A DNA stretch of 64,000 nt from Nitrincola tapanii (GTDB lineage Bacteria; Pseudomonadota; Gammaproteobacteria; Pseudomonadales; Balneatricaceae). Position numbers and translations under genes: made by a program. Within the stretch, counting starts at the first letter, position 1. Each line of letters begins with the position of its first letter. The notes beneath the pieces were generated by a model. It did no database searches. It had not been told where the DNA came from and saw only the letters and a list, made by a program, of their open reading frames with translations. This document shows, piece by piece, positions 53,331 to 64,000 of the stretch. The stretch covers positions 124,001 to 188,000 of the forward strand of contig NZ_SMRS01000003.1 of assembly GCF_008368715.1 (NCBI RefSeq), read 5' to 3'.

Positions 53331-54449
53331 CTAAGATGAAGGGGTGTTTAAACAGCGGCTAGTACGCTCGATCACTCCGCCACCTAGGCAGAGATCGCCT
53401 TGATAAAAAACCACCGACTGGCCAGGTGTCACAGCGCGTTGCGGTTCAGAAAAGGTGACCTTGAAGCCGAATTCAGCGTCTCGTTGGATGATGCAGGCCT
53501 GATCGGCTTGACGATAACGCACCTTGGCGTGACAGGCGAGAGGCAACTCAGGCGTCTGACCGTTAATCCAGAAGATGTCCTGACAGGTTAACCATTCAGA
53601 ATAGAGAAGCGGATGCTGTGAGCCTTGTACGGCGATCAAAACATTACGCTCTAAATCCTTTTGTGCGGAGAACCAAGGCTCCTCAGGGAAATCTTTCAGA
53701 CCGCCAATCCCTAAGCCTTGGCGCTGACCCAGAGTGTAATACATCAGCCCTTGATGCTCACCAATCACAACACCTTCAGGGGTTTCAATCTTTCCAGGCT
53801 GTGCGGGAAGGTATTGCTGTAGGAAATCACGGAAACGACGCTCACCGATAAAGCAGATGCCCGTGCTATCTTTTTTGTCATGGGTCACTAGGTCATAGGC
53901 TTCGGCAAGTTCGCGCACCTTGGGTTTTTCCAGCTCACCGACAGGAAAAAGGCTTAAAGCCAGTTGTTCACTGCCGACTTGATGCAAAAAATAGCTTTGA
54001 TCTTTATTGGCATCTAGGCCTTTAAGCAAGCAGGCCTGACCTTGATCTTCACCACGGCGCACATAGTGGCCGGTGGCAATAAGATCGGCCCCTAAAATCT
54101 GGGCGTACTCTAAAAAAGCTTTAAATTTAATTTCGCGGTTACACAGAATATCGGGGTTGGGTGTGCGTCCCGCTTTATACTCTGCTAGGAAATGTTCAAA
54201 GACATTGTCCCAGTATTCGGCCGCAAAATTGGCCGTGTGCAGAGGAATACCGAGTTTGTCACATACGGCCTGGGCATCGGCAAGATCGGCTTTGGCTGTG
54301 CAGTACTCAGTCCCGTCGTCTTCATCCCAGTTTTTCATGAACAGGCCTTCGACCTGATACCCCTGCTGTTTCAACAATAAGGCTGAAACCGAGGAGTCCA
54401 CGCCACCCGACATGCCTACAATCACTTTTAATGCGCCAGTATTACTCAT
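53331..54449 (-). CDS. mnmA: tRNA-specific 2-thiouridylase MnmA
   Basis: A 372-aa enzyme that thiolates U34 of tRNA-Lys, -Glu and -Gln. The PP-loop is [12 protein letters not shown] (12-23). The two catalytic Cys lie in [11 protein letters not shown] and [12 protein letters not shown]. The C-terminal domain ([18 protein letters not shown]) is complete. The ATG at 54449 gives the family start; an upstream ATG at 54488 adds 13 unconserved residues and overlaps a TATAAT-like sequence. The gene is part of the rluE-mnmA-hflD-purB series. Confidence 0.95.
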   Translation of the reverse strand: MSNTGALKVIVGMSGGVDSSVSALLLKQQGYQVEGLFMKNWDEDDGTEYCTAKADLADAQAVCDKLGIPLHTANFAAEYWDNVFEHFLAEYKAGRTPNPDILCNREIKFKAFLEYAQILGADLIATGHYVRRGEDQGQACLLKGLDANKDQSYFLHQVGSEQLALSLFPVGELEKPKVRELAEAYDLVTHDKKDSTGICFIGERRFRDFLQQYLPAQPGKIETPEGVVIGEHQGLMYYTLGQRQGLGIGGLKDFPEEPWFSAQKDLERNVLIAVQGSQHPLLYSEWLTCQDIFWINGQTPELPLACHAKVRYRQADQACIIQRDAEFGFKVTFSEPQRAVTPGQSVVFYQGDLCLGGGVIERTSRCLNTPSS

Positions 54450-54497
54450 GGAACCGTCAGTCAATAGAAAATCTGAAAAGAGAAGCATTATAGCAGT

Positions 54498-55115
54498 TTA
54501 TCGTTTAACAGGGGCTCTTTTACCTGTCTTTAAGCGGCGTGAGGATTTGGCTTTTTGTGTCGATGTTTCCGGTAAGTGAACGTCCTGCCAACGCTGCTCA
54601 CCCACCGCTAAATTTGCAAGCGTCCAAGGACCGATCGCATAACGAACCAATCTTAACGTGGGAAAACCCACCGCCGCAGTCATGCGCCGAACCTGGCGGT
54701 TACGTCCTTCGGTGATGACCAACTCTAACCAGCTGGTTTTGATATGCGCACGTTGACGGATAGGCGGGTTGCGCTCGGCTAAGGGCGGGGCCGGAATGGC
54801 GCGTGCTTTTGCGGGGCGTGTCGGGCCATCTTTCAGCATCACCCCCTGTCGGAGCGCCTGTAAAGCCTCTGAACTGATTTCCCCCTCTACCTGTACCCAA
54901 TAGGTCTTTGGAAGCTTAAACGCAGGATTTGCCAAGCGATGCTGAAGTGCTCCCTCGTCCGTCAGCAACAATAAACCTTCTGAATCATAGTCTAAACGCC
55001 CTGCGGCATAGATGTTGGGGGTTTGAATAAAATCGGCAAGCGTTTGGCGCCCCTCAGTATCGGTAAAACAGCTGAGTACTTGAAAGGGTTTATGAAGGAG
55101 TAAAATTTTTGACAT
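54498..55115 (-). CDS. rluE: 23S rRNA pseudouridine synthase, RluE-like
   Basis: A 205-aa RsuA/RluB/E/F-family pseudouridine synthase. The catalytic Asp lies in AGRLDYDSEGLLLLTDEG. The motifs KTYWVQVEG and LELVITEGRNRQVRRMTAAVGFPTLRLVR follow. It lacks the N-terminal S4 domain, as RluE does (E. coli RluE modifies U2457). A basic C-terminal tail (KAKSSRRLKTGKRAPVKR) is added. It is the first gene of the minus-strand series and diverges from icd with a 106-bp gap. Confidence 0.87.
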   Translation of the reverse strand: MSKILLLHKPFQVLSCFTDTEGRQTLADFIQTPNIYAAGRLDYDSEGLLLLTDEGALQHRLANPAFKLPKTYWVQVEGEISSEALQALRQGVMLKDGPTRPAKARAIPAPPLAERNPPIRQRAHIKTSWLELVITEGRNRQVRRMTAAVGFPTLRLVRYAIGPWTLANLAVGEQRWQDVHLPETSTQKAKSSRRLKTGKRAPVKR

Positions 55116-55221
55116 GTCACCAGTTTACTCTGTTTCGGCTAGAACCGGCAGAGCTAAAAATCTGCGTTATACTCAGGACAACCCAGGATAAAAACAATCA
55201 ACTGAGGTGGAGTTACTTGCC

Positions 55222-56481
55222 ATGAGCTATACAAAAATCACTGTTCCCAGTCAAGGTCAAGCCATTAAGGTGCAGCCTGATTTCTCTTTGAAGGTGCCCG
55301 ACCAGCCGATTATTCCCTATATTGAAGGGGATGGAATTGGGGTAGATGTTTCGCCTGTGATGATCCGAGTAGTCGATGCTGCGGTGGCTAAAGCCTATGG
55401 CGGCCAGCGCAAAATTGCTTGGATGGAGGTCTACGCAGGAGAAAAAGCGACTCAAATCTATGACCAGGATACCTGGTTGCCAGAAGAAACGCTCGCCGCT
55501 TTTCGTGAATTCTCGGTCGGAATCAAAGGCCCCTTAACCACACCCGTCGGCGGTGGTATTCGTTCGCTGAACGTTGCACTGCGTCAAGAGCTCGATCTTT
55601 ATGTGTGCCAGCGTCCGGTACGTTGGTTTGAAGGGGTGCCCAGTCCTGTGATTCATCCTGAACAGGTTGATATGGTGATTTATCGAGAGAACTCGGAAGA
55701 CATCTATGCGGGGGTTGAGTGGAAGGCGGGTTCGGAAGAAGCTAAAAAAGTGATGCGATTTCTCACAGAAGAGATGGGGGTGACACAAATCCGCTTTACC
55801 GAGGAGTGTGGTTTAGGTATCAAACCTGTCTCCAAAGAGGGTAGTCAACGTTTGATTCGTAAAGCCATCCAGTATGCGATCGACAATCACCGTACCTCTG
55901 TTACCCTAGTACACAAGGGCAACATCATGAAATACACAGAAGGTGCGTTTAAGGACTGGGGCTATGAACTGGCGCGGCATGAGTTTGGTGCTACGCCTTT
56001 GGATGGAGGACCTTGGTTGGTGTTTAACCATCCTGAAACGGGCAAGCCTATTGTGATTAAGGATGTGATTGCGGATGCGATGTTACAGCAGATTTTGTTG
56101 CGTCCGGCAGATTACGATGTGGTCGCGACCTTGAATCTAAATGGCGATTATCTCTCTGATGCGCTGGCGGCTGAGGTCGGTGGGATCGGCATTGCACCGG
56201 GTGCTAACCTGTCCGATAGTGTTGCGATTTTTGAAGCCACACATGGTACAGCCCCAAGGTATGCGGGTAAGGATCAGGTCAATCCCGGCTCGATTATTTT
56301 GTCTGCGGAGATGATGCTACGCCATCTAGGTTGGGTAGAAGCCGCTGATCTGATTCTTAAAGGTATGGATGGGGCGATTGCGGCTAAAACCGTCACCTAT
56401 GATTTTGAACGCTTGATGCAGGGCGCTACACTTTTGAAAAGCTCTGAGTTTGGTGAAGCGATCATTCAGCATATGCACTGA
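55222..56481 (+). CDS. icd: NADP-dependent isocitrate dehydrogenase
   Basis: A 419-aa TCA-cycle enzyme. The phosphorylatable Ser is S115 ([13 protein letters not shown]), the site used by AceK in E. coli to switch flux to the glyoxylate shunt. The metal/substrate block [15 protein letters not shown] and the cofactor region [20 protein letters not shown] fit the NADP type. The ATG at 55222 has AGGTGGAG upstream; a GTG 15 bp earlier is less likely. With aceA in the same window it marks both sides of the isocitrate branch point. aceK is not here. Confidence 0.96.
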   Translation: MSYTKITVPSQGQAIKVQPDFSLKVPDQPIIPYIEGDGIGVDVSPVMIRVVDAAVAKAYGGQRKIAWMEVYAGEKATQIYDQDTWLPEETLAAFREFSVGIKGPLTTPVGGGIRSLNVALRQELDLYVCQRPVRWFEGVPSPVIHPEQVDMVIYRENSEDIYAGVEWKAGSEEAKKVMRFLTEEMGVTQIRFTEECGLGIKPVSKEGSQRLIRKAIQYAIDNHRTSVTLVHKGNIMKYTEGAFKDWGYELARHEFGATPLDGGPWLVFNHPETGKPIVIKDVIADAMLQQILLRPADYDVVATLNLNGDYLSDALAAEVGGIGIAPGANLSDSVAIFEATHGTAPRYAGKDQVNPGSIILSAEMMLRHLGWVEAADLILKGMDGAIAAKTVTYDFERLMQGATLLKSSEFGEAIIQHMH

Positions 56482-56511
56482 ATTTAAGCGCCTAAGCTAG
56501 GGATTTAAAGC

Positions 56512-56551
56512 CCCACTCATGGGCGTACAGCCCAAATCGCTCATGAGTGGG
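56512..56551. repeat. Nested intergenic palindrome between icd and cspD
   Basis: CCCACTCATG (56512-56521) pairs with CATGAGTGGG (56542-56551). The loop contains a smaller hairpin, GGGC-GTACA-GCCC. No T run follows on either strand, so it is not a standard terminator. A second copy was not found in this window. Confidence 0.6.
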
Positions 56552-56616
56552 CTAAAGCCCTGTTGATCAGCCTTTAAAGCCGGTTTGAGTCGAGAGGGGC
56601 TCGCCAAATCATCGGC

Positions 56617-56826
56617 TTATTGATCGAGTGGTCGAATATTAATGGCATGCAGGCCTTTCGGGCCTTGTTGAGTCTCAAACTGTACGTCCTGTCCGGCACG
56701 TAAGCTTTTATAGCCTTCGGAAAGAATGGAAGAGAAGTGGGCAAACAGCTCACCCTCCAAACTATCGCAGAGAATAAAGCCATAGCCTTTGGCGTTGTTG
56801 AACCATTTGACTTTGCCTGTCCGCAT
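56617..56826 (-). CDS. cspD: CspD-like cold-shock domain protein
   Basis: A 69-aa single cold-shock domain. RNP1 is KGYGFI (14-19) and RNP2-like LFAHFSSI follows, where canonical CspA-type proteins have FVHxSAI. The position beside clpS-clpA matches cspD, a stationary-phase inhibitor of replication that binds single-stranded DNA or RNA in E. coli. It diverges from clpS. AGGAGC lies 7-12 bp before the ATG on the minus strand. A CAGGT/ACCTG hairpin is present in its leader. Confidence 0.87.
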   Translation of the reverse strand: MRTGKVKWFNNAKGYGFILCDSLEGELFAHFSSILSEGYKSLRAGQDVQFETQQGPKGLHAINIRPLDQ

Positions 56827-57051
56827 TTTTCGCTCCTGAAAAAAATCCCCGGGCCAGGTTCGTATGACCTGAAACCCAATTCCATCACGTAAACTGCTAC
56901 ACTCGGCAACAGCATTCGAGGGTTAACTTCCTTGCAGGGACTGCAGAGATCATCTAGTGACCACTCCTGCTTTGGGAATTATATTATGTAAAAGGCTTCT
57001 AACAAGAGCCATAATCAGTTTTATTCAGTTTAATGGCGGGTTAGGTAGAGG

Positions 57052-57411
57052 ATGATGCAGCAAAGCCAAGGTATATTTCTTCAATCGGACGAACATGAGG
57101 GTGACCTAGCACGAGACGGGCAGTTAGCGACAGCCGAGGTTAAGCCTGCCGTGAAAAGACCTCCGTTGTATCGTGTGGTCTTATTGAATGATGACTATAC
57201 CCCGATGGATTTTGTGATAGAGGTTTTAATGCTCTTTTTCGGTTTTGATGAAGAGAAGGCTACACAAGTGATGCTGGCTGTGCATACTCAAGGAAAGGGT
57301 GTCTGTGGTGTTTACACCCGAGATGTCGCTGAAACTAAGGCGGCTCAGGTTAATCAGTATTCCCGATCGCACAAGCATCCGTTATTGTCTGAAGTCGAGC
57401 AGGTAGAGTAA
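57052..57411 (+). CDS. clpS: ClpS adaptor for ClpA
   Basis: A 119-aa N-recognin adaptor that delivers N-degron substrates to ClpAP. The binding-pocket block [20 protein letters not shown] and the [23 protein letters not shown] stretch are conserved, including the pocket Asn/Asp and His. The flexible N-terminal tail is ~38 residues, slightly longer than in E. coli. Two ATG codons (57052, 57055) are adjacent. clpA starts 14 bp after its stop. Confidence 0.95.
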   Translation: MMQQSQGIFLQSDEHEGDLARDGQLATAEVKPAVKRPPLYRVVLLNDDYTPMDFVIEVLMLFFGFDEEKATQVMLAVHTQGKGVCGVYTRDVAETKAAQVNQYSRSHKHPLLSEVEQVE

Positions 57412-57425
57412 GAGAGGTCGCCATC

Positions 57426-59684
57426 ATGCTGAATCGAGAGCTTGAAGAAACCTTGAGTGCAGCCTTCCGGGCTGCGCGGGATCAGCGCCATGAGTTTATG
57501 ACCGTTGAGCATTTGCTGTTGGCATTGCTTGATAACCGAGAAGCCGCTGAAGTATTACATGCCTGCGGTGTGGATTTTGATCGTATGCGTGCTCAGTTGG
57601 CTCATTTTATTGACGAAACTACACCGCGTTTACCCGACACCCTGGCGAATCTGGAAACTCAGCCTACTTTAGGTTTTCAGCGAGTCCTGCAGCGCGCTGT
57701 TTTTCATGTGCAATCCTCAGGTAAGCAAGATGTGAGTGGCGCCAATGTCTTGGTGGCCATTTTTAGCGAGCAGGAAAGCCATGCGGTGTATGTGTTAACC
57801 CAACAGGGCGTTGAGCGTGTTGATGTTGTTAACTACATCTCTCATGGTATCTCCAAAGTGGGGGAAGCACCTAGCCAAACGCAGCGTGAAGATGAGGGCG
57901 AGGCGGGTGAGGCAGCAGATAAATCACAAAGTGCACTGTCACAATATGCGGTTAACCTGAATCAGCAGGCCGCACTGGGCCGCATCGATCCGCTTGTGGG
58001 ACGTGATCAAGAGATTGAGCGCGTGGTGCAAATTCTCTCACGTCGTCGTAAAAACAATCCGTTACTGGTGGGTGAAGCGGGGGTCGGCAAAACGGCCATT
58101 GCAGAAGGCTTGGCTAAGTTGATCATTGAAGATCAGGTTCCTGAGGTGATCGCTAAAAGTGTCGTCTATTCACTGGATCTCGGAGCGCTTTTAGCGGGAA
58201 CTAAGTATCGCGGTGATTTTGAGAAGCGTCTGAAAAATCTGCTCAATGAAATTCGCAAACAGCCTCATGCCATTTTATTCATTGATGAAATTCATACTAT
58301 CATCGGCGCGGGTGCGGCTTCCGGAGGCTCGATGGATGCCTCTAATCTGCTCAAGCCGCTCTTGAGTTCGGGTGAGATTCGCTGTATCGGCTCAACGACT
58401 TTCCAGGAGTTTCGCGGCATTTTTGAGAAGGATCGTGCGCTAGCGCGTCGCTTTCAGAAGGTCGATGTTCTTGAGCCTAGCGTAGAAGAGACCTATCAAA
58501 TCCTACAAGGACTTAAAAGCCGTTTTGAAGAGCATCATGAGGTGACCTACACGGATGCCGCGCTGCGTGCAGCGGCTGAATTAGCGGATCGTTATATCAA
58601 CGATAAGCATATGCCGGATAAAGCGATAGATGTGATCGATGAAAGCGGTGCCTATCAGCGCTTGCAGAAAGCGGAAAATCGTACGACGCTGATCGATGTT
58701 GGTCAGATTGAAGCAATTGTCGCCAAAATTGCCCGGATACCACCAAAGAGTGTTTCGGCTTCGGATAAAGAGCAGCTGAAAAAGCTGGATTCCCACTTAA
58801 AAATGGTTGTGCTGGGTCAGGATGAAGCCATTGATACTCTGGCGGCCGCGATCAAGCTTTCACGTGCGGGCTTAAAAGAGCCGAATAAACCGGTCGGATC
58901 TTTCCTTTTTGCCGGCCCTACCGGGGTGGGTAAAACCGAAGTGACCACTCAGCTGGCGCGTATTCTGGGCATAGAGCTGGTGCGCTTTGATATGTCTGAG
59001 TATATGGAGCGCCATACCGTATCGCGTTTGATCGGCGCGCCTCCCGGATATGTCGGTTATGACCAGGGTGGGCTTTTAACCGAAGCGATTAGCAAAACAC
59101 CTCACTGTGTGTTGCTGTTAGATGAGATTGAAAAAGCGCATCCGGAGGTTTTTAACATTCTTTTGCAGGTTATGGATAACGGCAGTTTGACCGATAATAA
59201 TGGTCGCAAAGCAGACTTCCGCAATGTTGTACTGGTGATGACCACCAATGCCGGTGCTGAAGCGATGAGCCGTCCTTCTATCGGCTTTACTCAACAAGAT
59301 CACAGCAGTGATGCGATGGAAGCGCTGAAGCGCTTGTTCACCCCTGAGTTCCGTAACCGTTTGGATGCGGTCATACAGTTTAAGCCCTTGTCGACTGAAA
59401 TCATTAAAGGGGTGGTGGATAAGTTCTTAACGGAGCTGCAGGCACAGCTGGATGAAAAACGAGTTGTCCTCAATGTTTCCGACGAGGCACGTTTGTGGTT
59501 AGCCGAGCAGGGATATGACGAAAAGATGGGTGCCCGTCCGATGCGTCGCCTTATTCAAGAAAAGATCAAGAAGCCTTTAGCGGAAATGATTCTATTTGGT
59601 GAATTGGCGGAAGCAGGGGGTGAGGTCGATATCGGTGTCGAGGATGGAGATCTGCAGTTGAAATGCGAAACAGTAGCAGCCTAA
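57426..59684 (+). CDS. clpA: ClpA unfoldase, ATPase subunit of ClpAP
   Basis: A 752-aa double AAA+ ATPase. The N-domain ([35 protein letters not shown]) docks ClpS. AAA1 has Walker A GEAGVGKT and Walker [12 protein letters not shown]2 has [10 protein letters not shown] and [23 protein letters not shown]. No ClpB-type middle domain is present, and the ClpP-binding loop lies in [12 protein letters not shown]. Together with ClpP at 33.2 kb it forms ClpAP. It ends shortly before the convergent infA; a short GCAGCC/GGCTGC hairpin spans the stop codon without a T run. Confidence 0.97.
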   Translation: MLNRELEETLSAAFRAARDQRHEFMTVEHLLLALLDNREAAEVLHACGVDFDRMRAQLAHFIDETTPRLPDTLANLETQPTLGFQRVLQRAVFHVQSSGKQDVSGANVLVAIFSEQESHAVYVLTQQGVERVDVVNYISHGISKVGEAPSQTQREDEGEAGEAADKSQSALSQYAVNLNQQAALGRIDPLVGRDQEIERVVQILSRRRKNNPLLVGEAGVGKTAIAEGLAKLIIEDQVPEVIAKSVVYSLDLGALLAGTKYRGDFEKRLKNLLNEIRKQPHAILFIDEIHTIIGAGAASGGSMDASNLLKPLLSSGEIRCIGSTTFQEFRGIFEKDRALARRFQKVDVLEPSVEETYQILQGLKSRFEEHHEVTYTDAALRAAAELADRYINDKHMPDKAIDVIDESGAYQRLQKAENRTTLIDVGQIEAIVAKIARIPPKSVSASDKEQLKKLDSHLKMVVLGQDEAIDTLAAAIKLSRAGLKEPNKPVGSFLFAGPTGVGKTEVTTQLARILGIELVRFDMSEYMERHTVSRLIGAPPGYVGYDQGGLLTEAISKTPHCVLLLDEIEKAHPEVFNILLQVMDNGSLTDNNGRKADFRNVVLVMTTNAGAEAMSRPSIGFTQQDHSSDAMEALKRLFTPEFRNRLDAVIQFKPLSTEIIKGVVDKFLTELQAQLDEKRVVLNVSDEARLWLAEQGYDEKMGARPMRRLIQEKIKKPLAEMILFGELAEAGGEVDIGVEDGDLQLKCETVAA

Positions 59685-59713
59685 AGGCTGCTGCTGTCAG
59701 CAGGTGAGGGGGA

Positions 59714-59932
59714 TCAGCGTGCGCGATAGGTGATGCGGCCTTTGCTAAGATCGTAAGGCGTCAATTCAACCTTGACCTTATCGCCCGTCAGAATGCGGAT
59801 GTAGTGTTTACGCATTTTCCCGGAGATGTGCGCGGTCACGATATGGCCGTTTTCGAGTTCCACTCGGAACATGGTATTGGGCAGGGTGTCGATCACCGTA
59901 CCTTCCATTTCAAAAGAATCTTCTTTTGCCAT
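59714..59932 (-). CDS. infA: Translation initiation factor IF-1
   Basis: A 72-aa S1/OB-fold protein that binds the ribosomal A site during initiation. The sequence [20 protein letters not shown] with [20 protein letters not shown] and [14 protein letters not shown] is close to the E. coli factor. It lies 84 bp after bpt on the minus strand and is convergent with clpA. The length is exact for the family. Confidence 0.98.
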   Translation of the reverse strand: MAKEDSFEMEGTVIDTLPNTMFRVELENGHIVTAHISGKMRKHYIRILTGDKVKVELTPYDLSKGRITYRAR

Positions 59933-60016
59933 TCAGTTGTTACCTCTAAGACGGAGAAACTATCCAGTCTGGTTATAAAGGCGCGTATTTTACCCGAAAT
60001 GCCGAGTAATTCAAAA

Positions 60017-60733
60017 TCAATCTTGGGTTAAACGCGACCAATGTCCGTCAATCAGGATTTCGAGCGGTTGATAAGCCGTTTTGTAGCGCATTTTTCGGCA
60101 GGCTTCGACCCAGTAGCCTAAATAGAGATAGGTGTGTTGGCGCGCTTGTGCTTCCTGAATTTGCCAAAGGATGGCGTAGCTACCAAGGCTGCGAGCGGTT
60201 TCATCCGGATCGTAAAAAGTATACAGCGCAGACAGGGCACCGCAGAGAAGATCGGATACCGCCACTGCTAACAACTTGCCTTCAGGGTTGCGGAATTCAA
60301 AAAATTGACAATCCTGGCTCCCTTCAACTAGAAAATTCACAAACTGCTCGGCTGAAGGCGGATACATATCGCCATCAGCATGACGTGCTTCGATATAGCG
60401 CCGGTAGAGACGGTAATATTCATCGAGTAAAGCGGGAGGTCGAGCGCTGACGATTAAATCTGCATTCTTGCGCCAGATGCGCCGTTGATTGGCGTTGGCC
60501 TTAAACGCCTGAACGGGAATCCGTACAGATTGGCAGGCGTGACACGCTTCGCAATGTGGGCGATAAATATGCCCACCACTGCGACGAAAGCCCAGTTCAG
60601 CCAGCTGTGTCAGCGTTGCTTGATCGATACGTGCTTGTGGGTCAACGAACAGAGTCTTGGCCAGGCGATTGGGCAGATAACTGCAGTCATGCTCCGGTGT
60701 CACATAAAACCTTAGGGTGCGCATGTCAGTCAT
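60017..60733 (-). CDS. bpt: Aspartate/glutamate leucyltransferase Bpt
   Basis: A 238-aa aminoacyl-tRNA-protein transferase that adds Leu to N-terminal Asp or Glu, creating an N-degron for ClpS/ClpAP. The N-terminal half has the ATE-type Cys cluster (HDCSYL, then [18 protein letters not shown]). The C-terminal half has the GNAT-like [19 protein letters not shown] and [24 protein letters not shown] blocks. ATG codons at 60733 and 60724 are possible. It overlaps aat by 8 bp and is probably made with it. Confidence 0.94.
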   Translation of the reverse strand: MTDMRTLRFYVTPEHDCSYLPNRLAKTLFVDPQARIDQATLTQLAELGFRRSGGHIYRPHCEACHACQSVRIPVQAFKANANQRRIWRKNADLIVSARPPALLDEYYRLYRRYIEARHADGDMYPPSAEQFVNFLVEGSQDCQFFEFRNPEGKLLAVAVSDLLCGALSALYTFYDPDETARSLGSYAILWQIQEAQARQHTYLYLGYWVEACRKMRYKTAYQPLEILIDGHWSRLTQD

Positions 60734-61445
60734 GCTCGACTCCTATGATGTCTGATGTGGAAAACTGAGGTGTCCAAGCCGCGAGATGGTTGGTGAGAGC
60801 ATGCTGTTGCAAGTGCTGGCTAAAAACCGCGCGTGGGATCAGGCGCGCACCTAGACTTTCCAAGTGCGGGTTGTATACCTGGCAGTCAATCAGGTGAAAG
60901 CCCCAGGCGTTTAAATGGTGACATAAAAAAGCTAAAGCCGTTTTTGAGGCATCGCTGCGGTCACTGAACATCGATTCTCCAAAAAAGACTCGCCCCAGTG
61001 CAAGCCCATAAAGTCCCCCCACCAGCTCTTGCTCTTGCCAGACTTCAACGGAATGCGCGATGCCTTGTTGGTGCAAAGTGGTGTAAGCGGATTGAATCTC
61101 GGGGCTAATCCAAGTCCCAGTCTGCTTTTGACGCACGTCAGCACAAGCCTGAATCACTCGGCTAAAACAGGTGTCAAAAGTAACTTGGAAGAGATTTTTT
61201 TTCAGCTTCTTACGCAAACTGCGCGACAAATGCAGCTGTTGCGGGTACAGCACGCAACGTGGGTCTGGGCTCCACCAGAGAATGGGCTCGCCTGGATTGA
61301 ACCAGGGAAAGATTCCCTGACGATAAGCACTTAATAAGCGTTCGGGCGATAAGTCACCCCCGGCGGCTAAGAGGCCATCAGGCTCTCTTAACGCCTGATC
61401 AACAGAGGGAAAGGCGAGACTCTGCGGATGCAGCCAGGGGATCAT
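60726..61445 (-). CDS. aat: Leucyl/phenylalanyl-tRNA-protein transferase
   Basis: A 239-aa enzyme that adds Leu or Phe to N-terminal Lys or Arg, making them substrates of ClpS/ClpAP. Family blocks are [76 protein letters not shown] and ASKTALAFL. It sits 4 bp after trxB and overlaps bpt. The N-degron enzymes Aat and Bpt thus lie close to their adaptor ClpS and unfoldase ClpA. Confidence 0.96.
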   Translation of the reverse strand: MIPWLHPQSLAFPSVDQALREPDGLLAAGGDLSPERLLSAYRQGIFPWFNPGEPILWWSPDPRCVLYPQQLHLSRSLRKKLKKNLFQVTFDTCFSRVIQACADVRQKQTGTWISPEIQSAYTTLHQQGIAHSVEVWQEQELVGGLYGLALGRVFFGESMFSDRSDASKTALAFLCHHLNAWGFHLIDCQVYNPHLESLGARLIPRAVFSQHLQQHALTNHLAAWTPQFSTSDIIGVEHD

Positions 61446-61449
61446 GGGC

Positions 61450-62409
<960 letters not shown>

Positions 62410-62563
62410 TTAGTATCCTCGAAATCAGATTGATTAGTCGCACCTTAAGGGATCTTAGATGGGGATGATAATGAATAATTCCATGCGAGTAACTAGGCAG
62501 GACTGCTGAGTTTTCTTTTGTTTGTGGCACAATAGCGCTTTTAGTTATGGGTAGTTTCTCGGC

Positions 62564-64000
62564 ATGTCCAAGGAAAAGACATTGAATATGAAAGCCACTA
62601 AGGCGCCTCAGACCTTAAGCGATCACTTGGCAAGAGTCGGTAAAGAGTCGGGGTTGATTCTCTTTATAGGTGTCGCGCTAGCCTTGTGTTTAGCGGTTTG
62701 GAGTTACGATGCTCGTGATCCAGGCTGGTCGCATCTGGGTTATCAGCCGCAGGTGTCAAATCTCATGGGGCAGGTGGGCGCTTGGTTAGCGGATTTTCTA
62801 ATCTCTTTCTTGGGTTTTAGTGCTTGGCTCTTACCCCCTATGTTGTTGTGGCCTGCGCTACGGTTTTTGCGTCGGCGTCAGGTCGGCATGATTGATGCAG
62901 TGCCCTATATCATGTTGCGCATGACGGGCGCGGCTTTTGTTTTAATTCCTCTGGCTATGCTGGCTTCCATGCATGTGGCCAACGGGGCCTTGAGTTTTCC
63001 ATTCAGTGCCGGTGGCTTAGTGGGATTGGCCTTGTCTGATCTGGCGGTGTCTTTGTTTAGTCTGCCAGGCTCCACCTTGATCGCCACGACGCTCTTGTTA
63101 TTTGGTTTGACGCTTTATATGGAAACTTCCTGGCAAGGGTTTTTAGAGGGAATTGGGCGCGTGATCTGGTTTATACCCGACTCTCTGGCACGTTTGGGGC
63201 AGCTCTCCCTTCCTAAGCTGAGCCTACCGAAAGTGCCGATCGCTAAACCTAAGATGCCTTCGGTTTCGCTTCCTGAGATCAAAGTGCCGAGCTTTAAAAC
63301 CAAGACAGCAGACGTTGAAATCAAAACTAACAGCCGCGTGGAGCCGGATCTGGGTGTGCCATCCTTTGCGCCTGAACCCATGCCCCCTGAGCCTGCTCCC
63401 CTGCATCCGCTACCGATAAATGAGGCGCTTGAGCCGCACTTGGATCTGTCGTTCAAGCCTGTCCCTGAGTTGGATACACCCGAGTCACCTCTTGATTTCT
63501 CCACGGCTCTTGAGCCAAACATACAAGCACCTAGAGTCGAGGAAGGGTTTAAAAACGGCTCAAATGTTGAGGCTACACGCAAACAATTAAAGATTGTGCC
63601 CTTATCCGAAGCACATCAACCTCTACAGGAAAGTCTTGATCCAGTCAGTGAAATCGCAAGGCGGGTGTCGGTGCGGATGAGCTTACCCAGCCTTGATCTC
63701 CTAGATGCTCCTGAGTTGAAACAGGAGCAGGGCTACAGCGAAGAGCAATTAGAGCAGATGTCTCGTTTGCTCGAAGAAAAGCTCAAGGATTTTAGTGTGA
63801 TTGCAGAAGTGGTCGAGGTGAATCCAGGCCCAGTGATTACACGTTTTGAGATCCAACCGGCTCCCGGTGTTAAGGCGAGTAAAATTAGTAACTTAGCGCG
63901 TGATTTAGCACGCTCCATGGCGGTTTCCAGTGTGCGTGTGGTCGAGGTGATTCCCGGCAAATCCGTGGTGGGTATCGAAATTCCGAATGAAAGCCGCCAA
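62564..64000 (+). CDS. ftsK: DNA translocase FtsK, N-terminal part (3' end outside window)
   Basis: The frame is open from ATG 62564 to the last base (479 codons), so the gene is truncated by the window. The N-terminus has four membrane helices (SGLILFIGVALALCLAVW; FLISFLGFSAWLLPPMLLW; TGAAFVLIPLAMLASM; ATTLLLFGLTLYM). A Pro-rich linker with repeated LPK/VP-type motifs follows (~205-330). The conserved alpha domain then begins (SEEQLEQMSRLLEEKLKDFSVIAEVVEVNPGPVITRFEI). The motor and gamma domains lie beyond the end. FtsK anchors at the septum and moves chromosome ends to dif for XerCD. Its place beside trxB agrees with the Pseudomonas order. Confidence 0.96.
   Translation, partial: MSKEKTLNMKATKAPQTLSDHLARVGKESGLILFIGVALALCLAVWSYDARDPGWSHLGYQPQVSNLMGQVGAWLADFLISFLGFSAWLLPPMLLWPALRFLRRRQVGMIDAVPYIMLRMTGAAFVLIPLAMLASMHVANGALSFPFSAGGLVGLALSDLAVSLFSLPGSTLIATTLLLFGLTLYMETSWQGFLEGIGRVIWFIPDSLARLGQLSLPKLSLPKVPIAKPKMPSVSLPEIKVPSFKTKTADVEIKTNSRVEPDLGVPSFAPEPMPPEPAPLHPLPINEALEPHLDLSFKPVPELDTPESPLDFSTALEPNIQAPRVEEGFKNGSNVEATRKQLKIVPLSEAHQPLQESLDPVSEIARRVSVRMSLPSLDLLDAPELKQEQGYSEEQLEQMSRLLEEKLKDFSVIAEVVEVNPGPVITRFEIQPAPGVKASKISNLARDLARSMAVSSVRVVEVIPGKSVVGIEIPNESRQ

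Noticed and set aside
59670-59695. Terminator at the clpA stop (GCAGCC/GGCTGC)
   Set aside because: No T run follows on either strand, and the stop codon lies in the loop; too weak to call.
63115-63582. A 155-codon minus-strand open frame opposite ftsK
   Set aside because: The plus strand reads FtsK continuously here; the Gly/Ser-rich translation is a shadow of the Pro-rich FtsK linker.

Overview
The window is chromosomal DNA from a gammaproteobacterium, most likely in the Pseudomonadales/Oceanospirillales. Two blocks of core genes follow, as I remember it, the gene order of Pseudomonas: lpxH-ppiB-glnS-cysS-folD-tRNAs-tig-clpP-clpX in the left half, and aceA-purB-hflD-mnmA-icd-cspD-clpS-clpA-infA-bpt-aat-trxB-ftsK in the right half. 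The long Pseudomonas-type isocitrate lyase, hemP, roxA, ovoA and the carboxynorspermidine route to spermidine fit the same assignment. Genes are dense, with short intergenic gaps. I see no insertion sequence, prophage, integrase or CRISPR array.

Layout. 0-9.7 kb: 3' part of miaE, lpxH, ppiB, a flavoprotein, a REC-like/EAL/GAF/GGDEF cyclic-di-GMP protein, glnS, a lipoprotein and cysS. 9.7-24.8 kb: an accessory metal-acquisition region between cysS and folD. It holds hemP and a TonB-dependent receptor; a tightly coupled operon of PepSY-type membrane protein, DUF2271-type protein with a flavinylation-like motif, DUF4198-type protein, two small envelope proteins, a ZnuABC-like ABC transporter and a second, degenerate binding protein; then macAB, and on the other strand exbB-exbD-exbD-tonB. 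Fur-box-like sequences precede hemP, the PepSY operon and exbB, so the three units probably form one iron-responsive regulon. 24.9-26.4 kb: folD and tRNA-Arg, -His, -Leu, -His. 26.6-31.2 kb: a NarL-type two-component pair, a secreted pentapeptide-repeat protein and a calcium-type PQQ alcohol dehydrogenase. 31.7-35.2 kb: tig, clpP, clpX. 35.3-44.9 kb: HMG-CoA lyase, the last two steps of carboxynorspermidine-dependent spermidine synthesis, an NCS2 permease, a porin, an ArsC-type reductase, an EAL-like/HDOD protein, the GTPase YlqF and a small basic protein. 44.7-49.2 kb: a candidate small RNA, ovoA and aceA with RpiR-family-like operators. 49.3-64 kb: roxA-trmJ-purB-hflD-mnmA-rluE, icd, cspD, the ClpS/ClpA and Bpt/Aat N-degron genes with infA, trxB and the 5' part of ftsK.

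The most interesting part is 12.7-18.8 kb. Read together, the sequence features suggest an envelope module in which electrons cross the inner membrane through a His-bearing PepSY-type protein to a covalently flavinylated periplasmic protein. Metal would be handled by secreted proteins with a predicted N-terminal histidine and imported by an ABC transporter with two binding proteins, one of which has lost canonical ligand positions. The motifs are visible in the sequence; the electron-transfer and metal-reduction role is inference.
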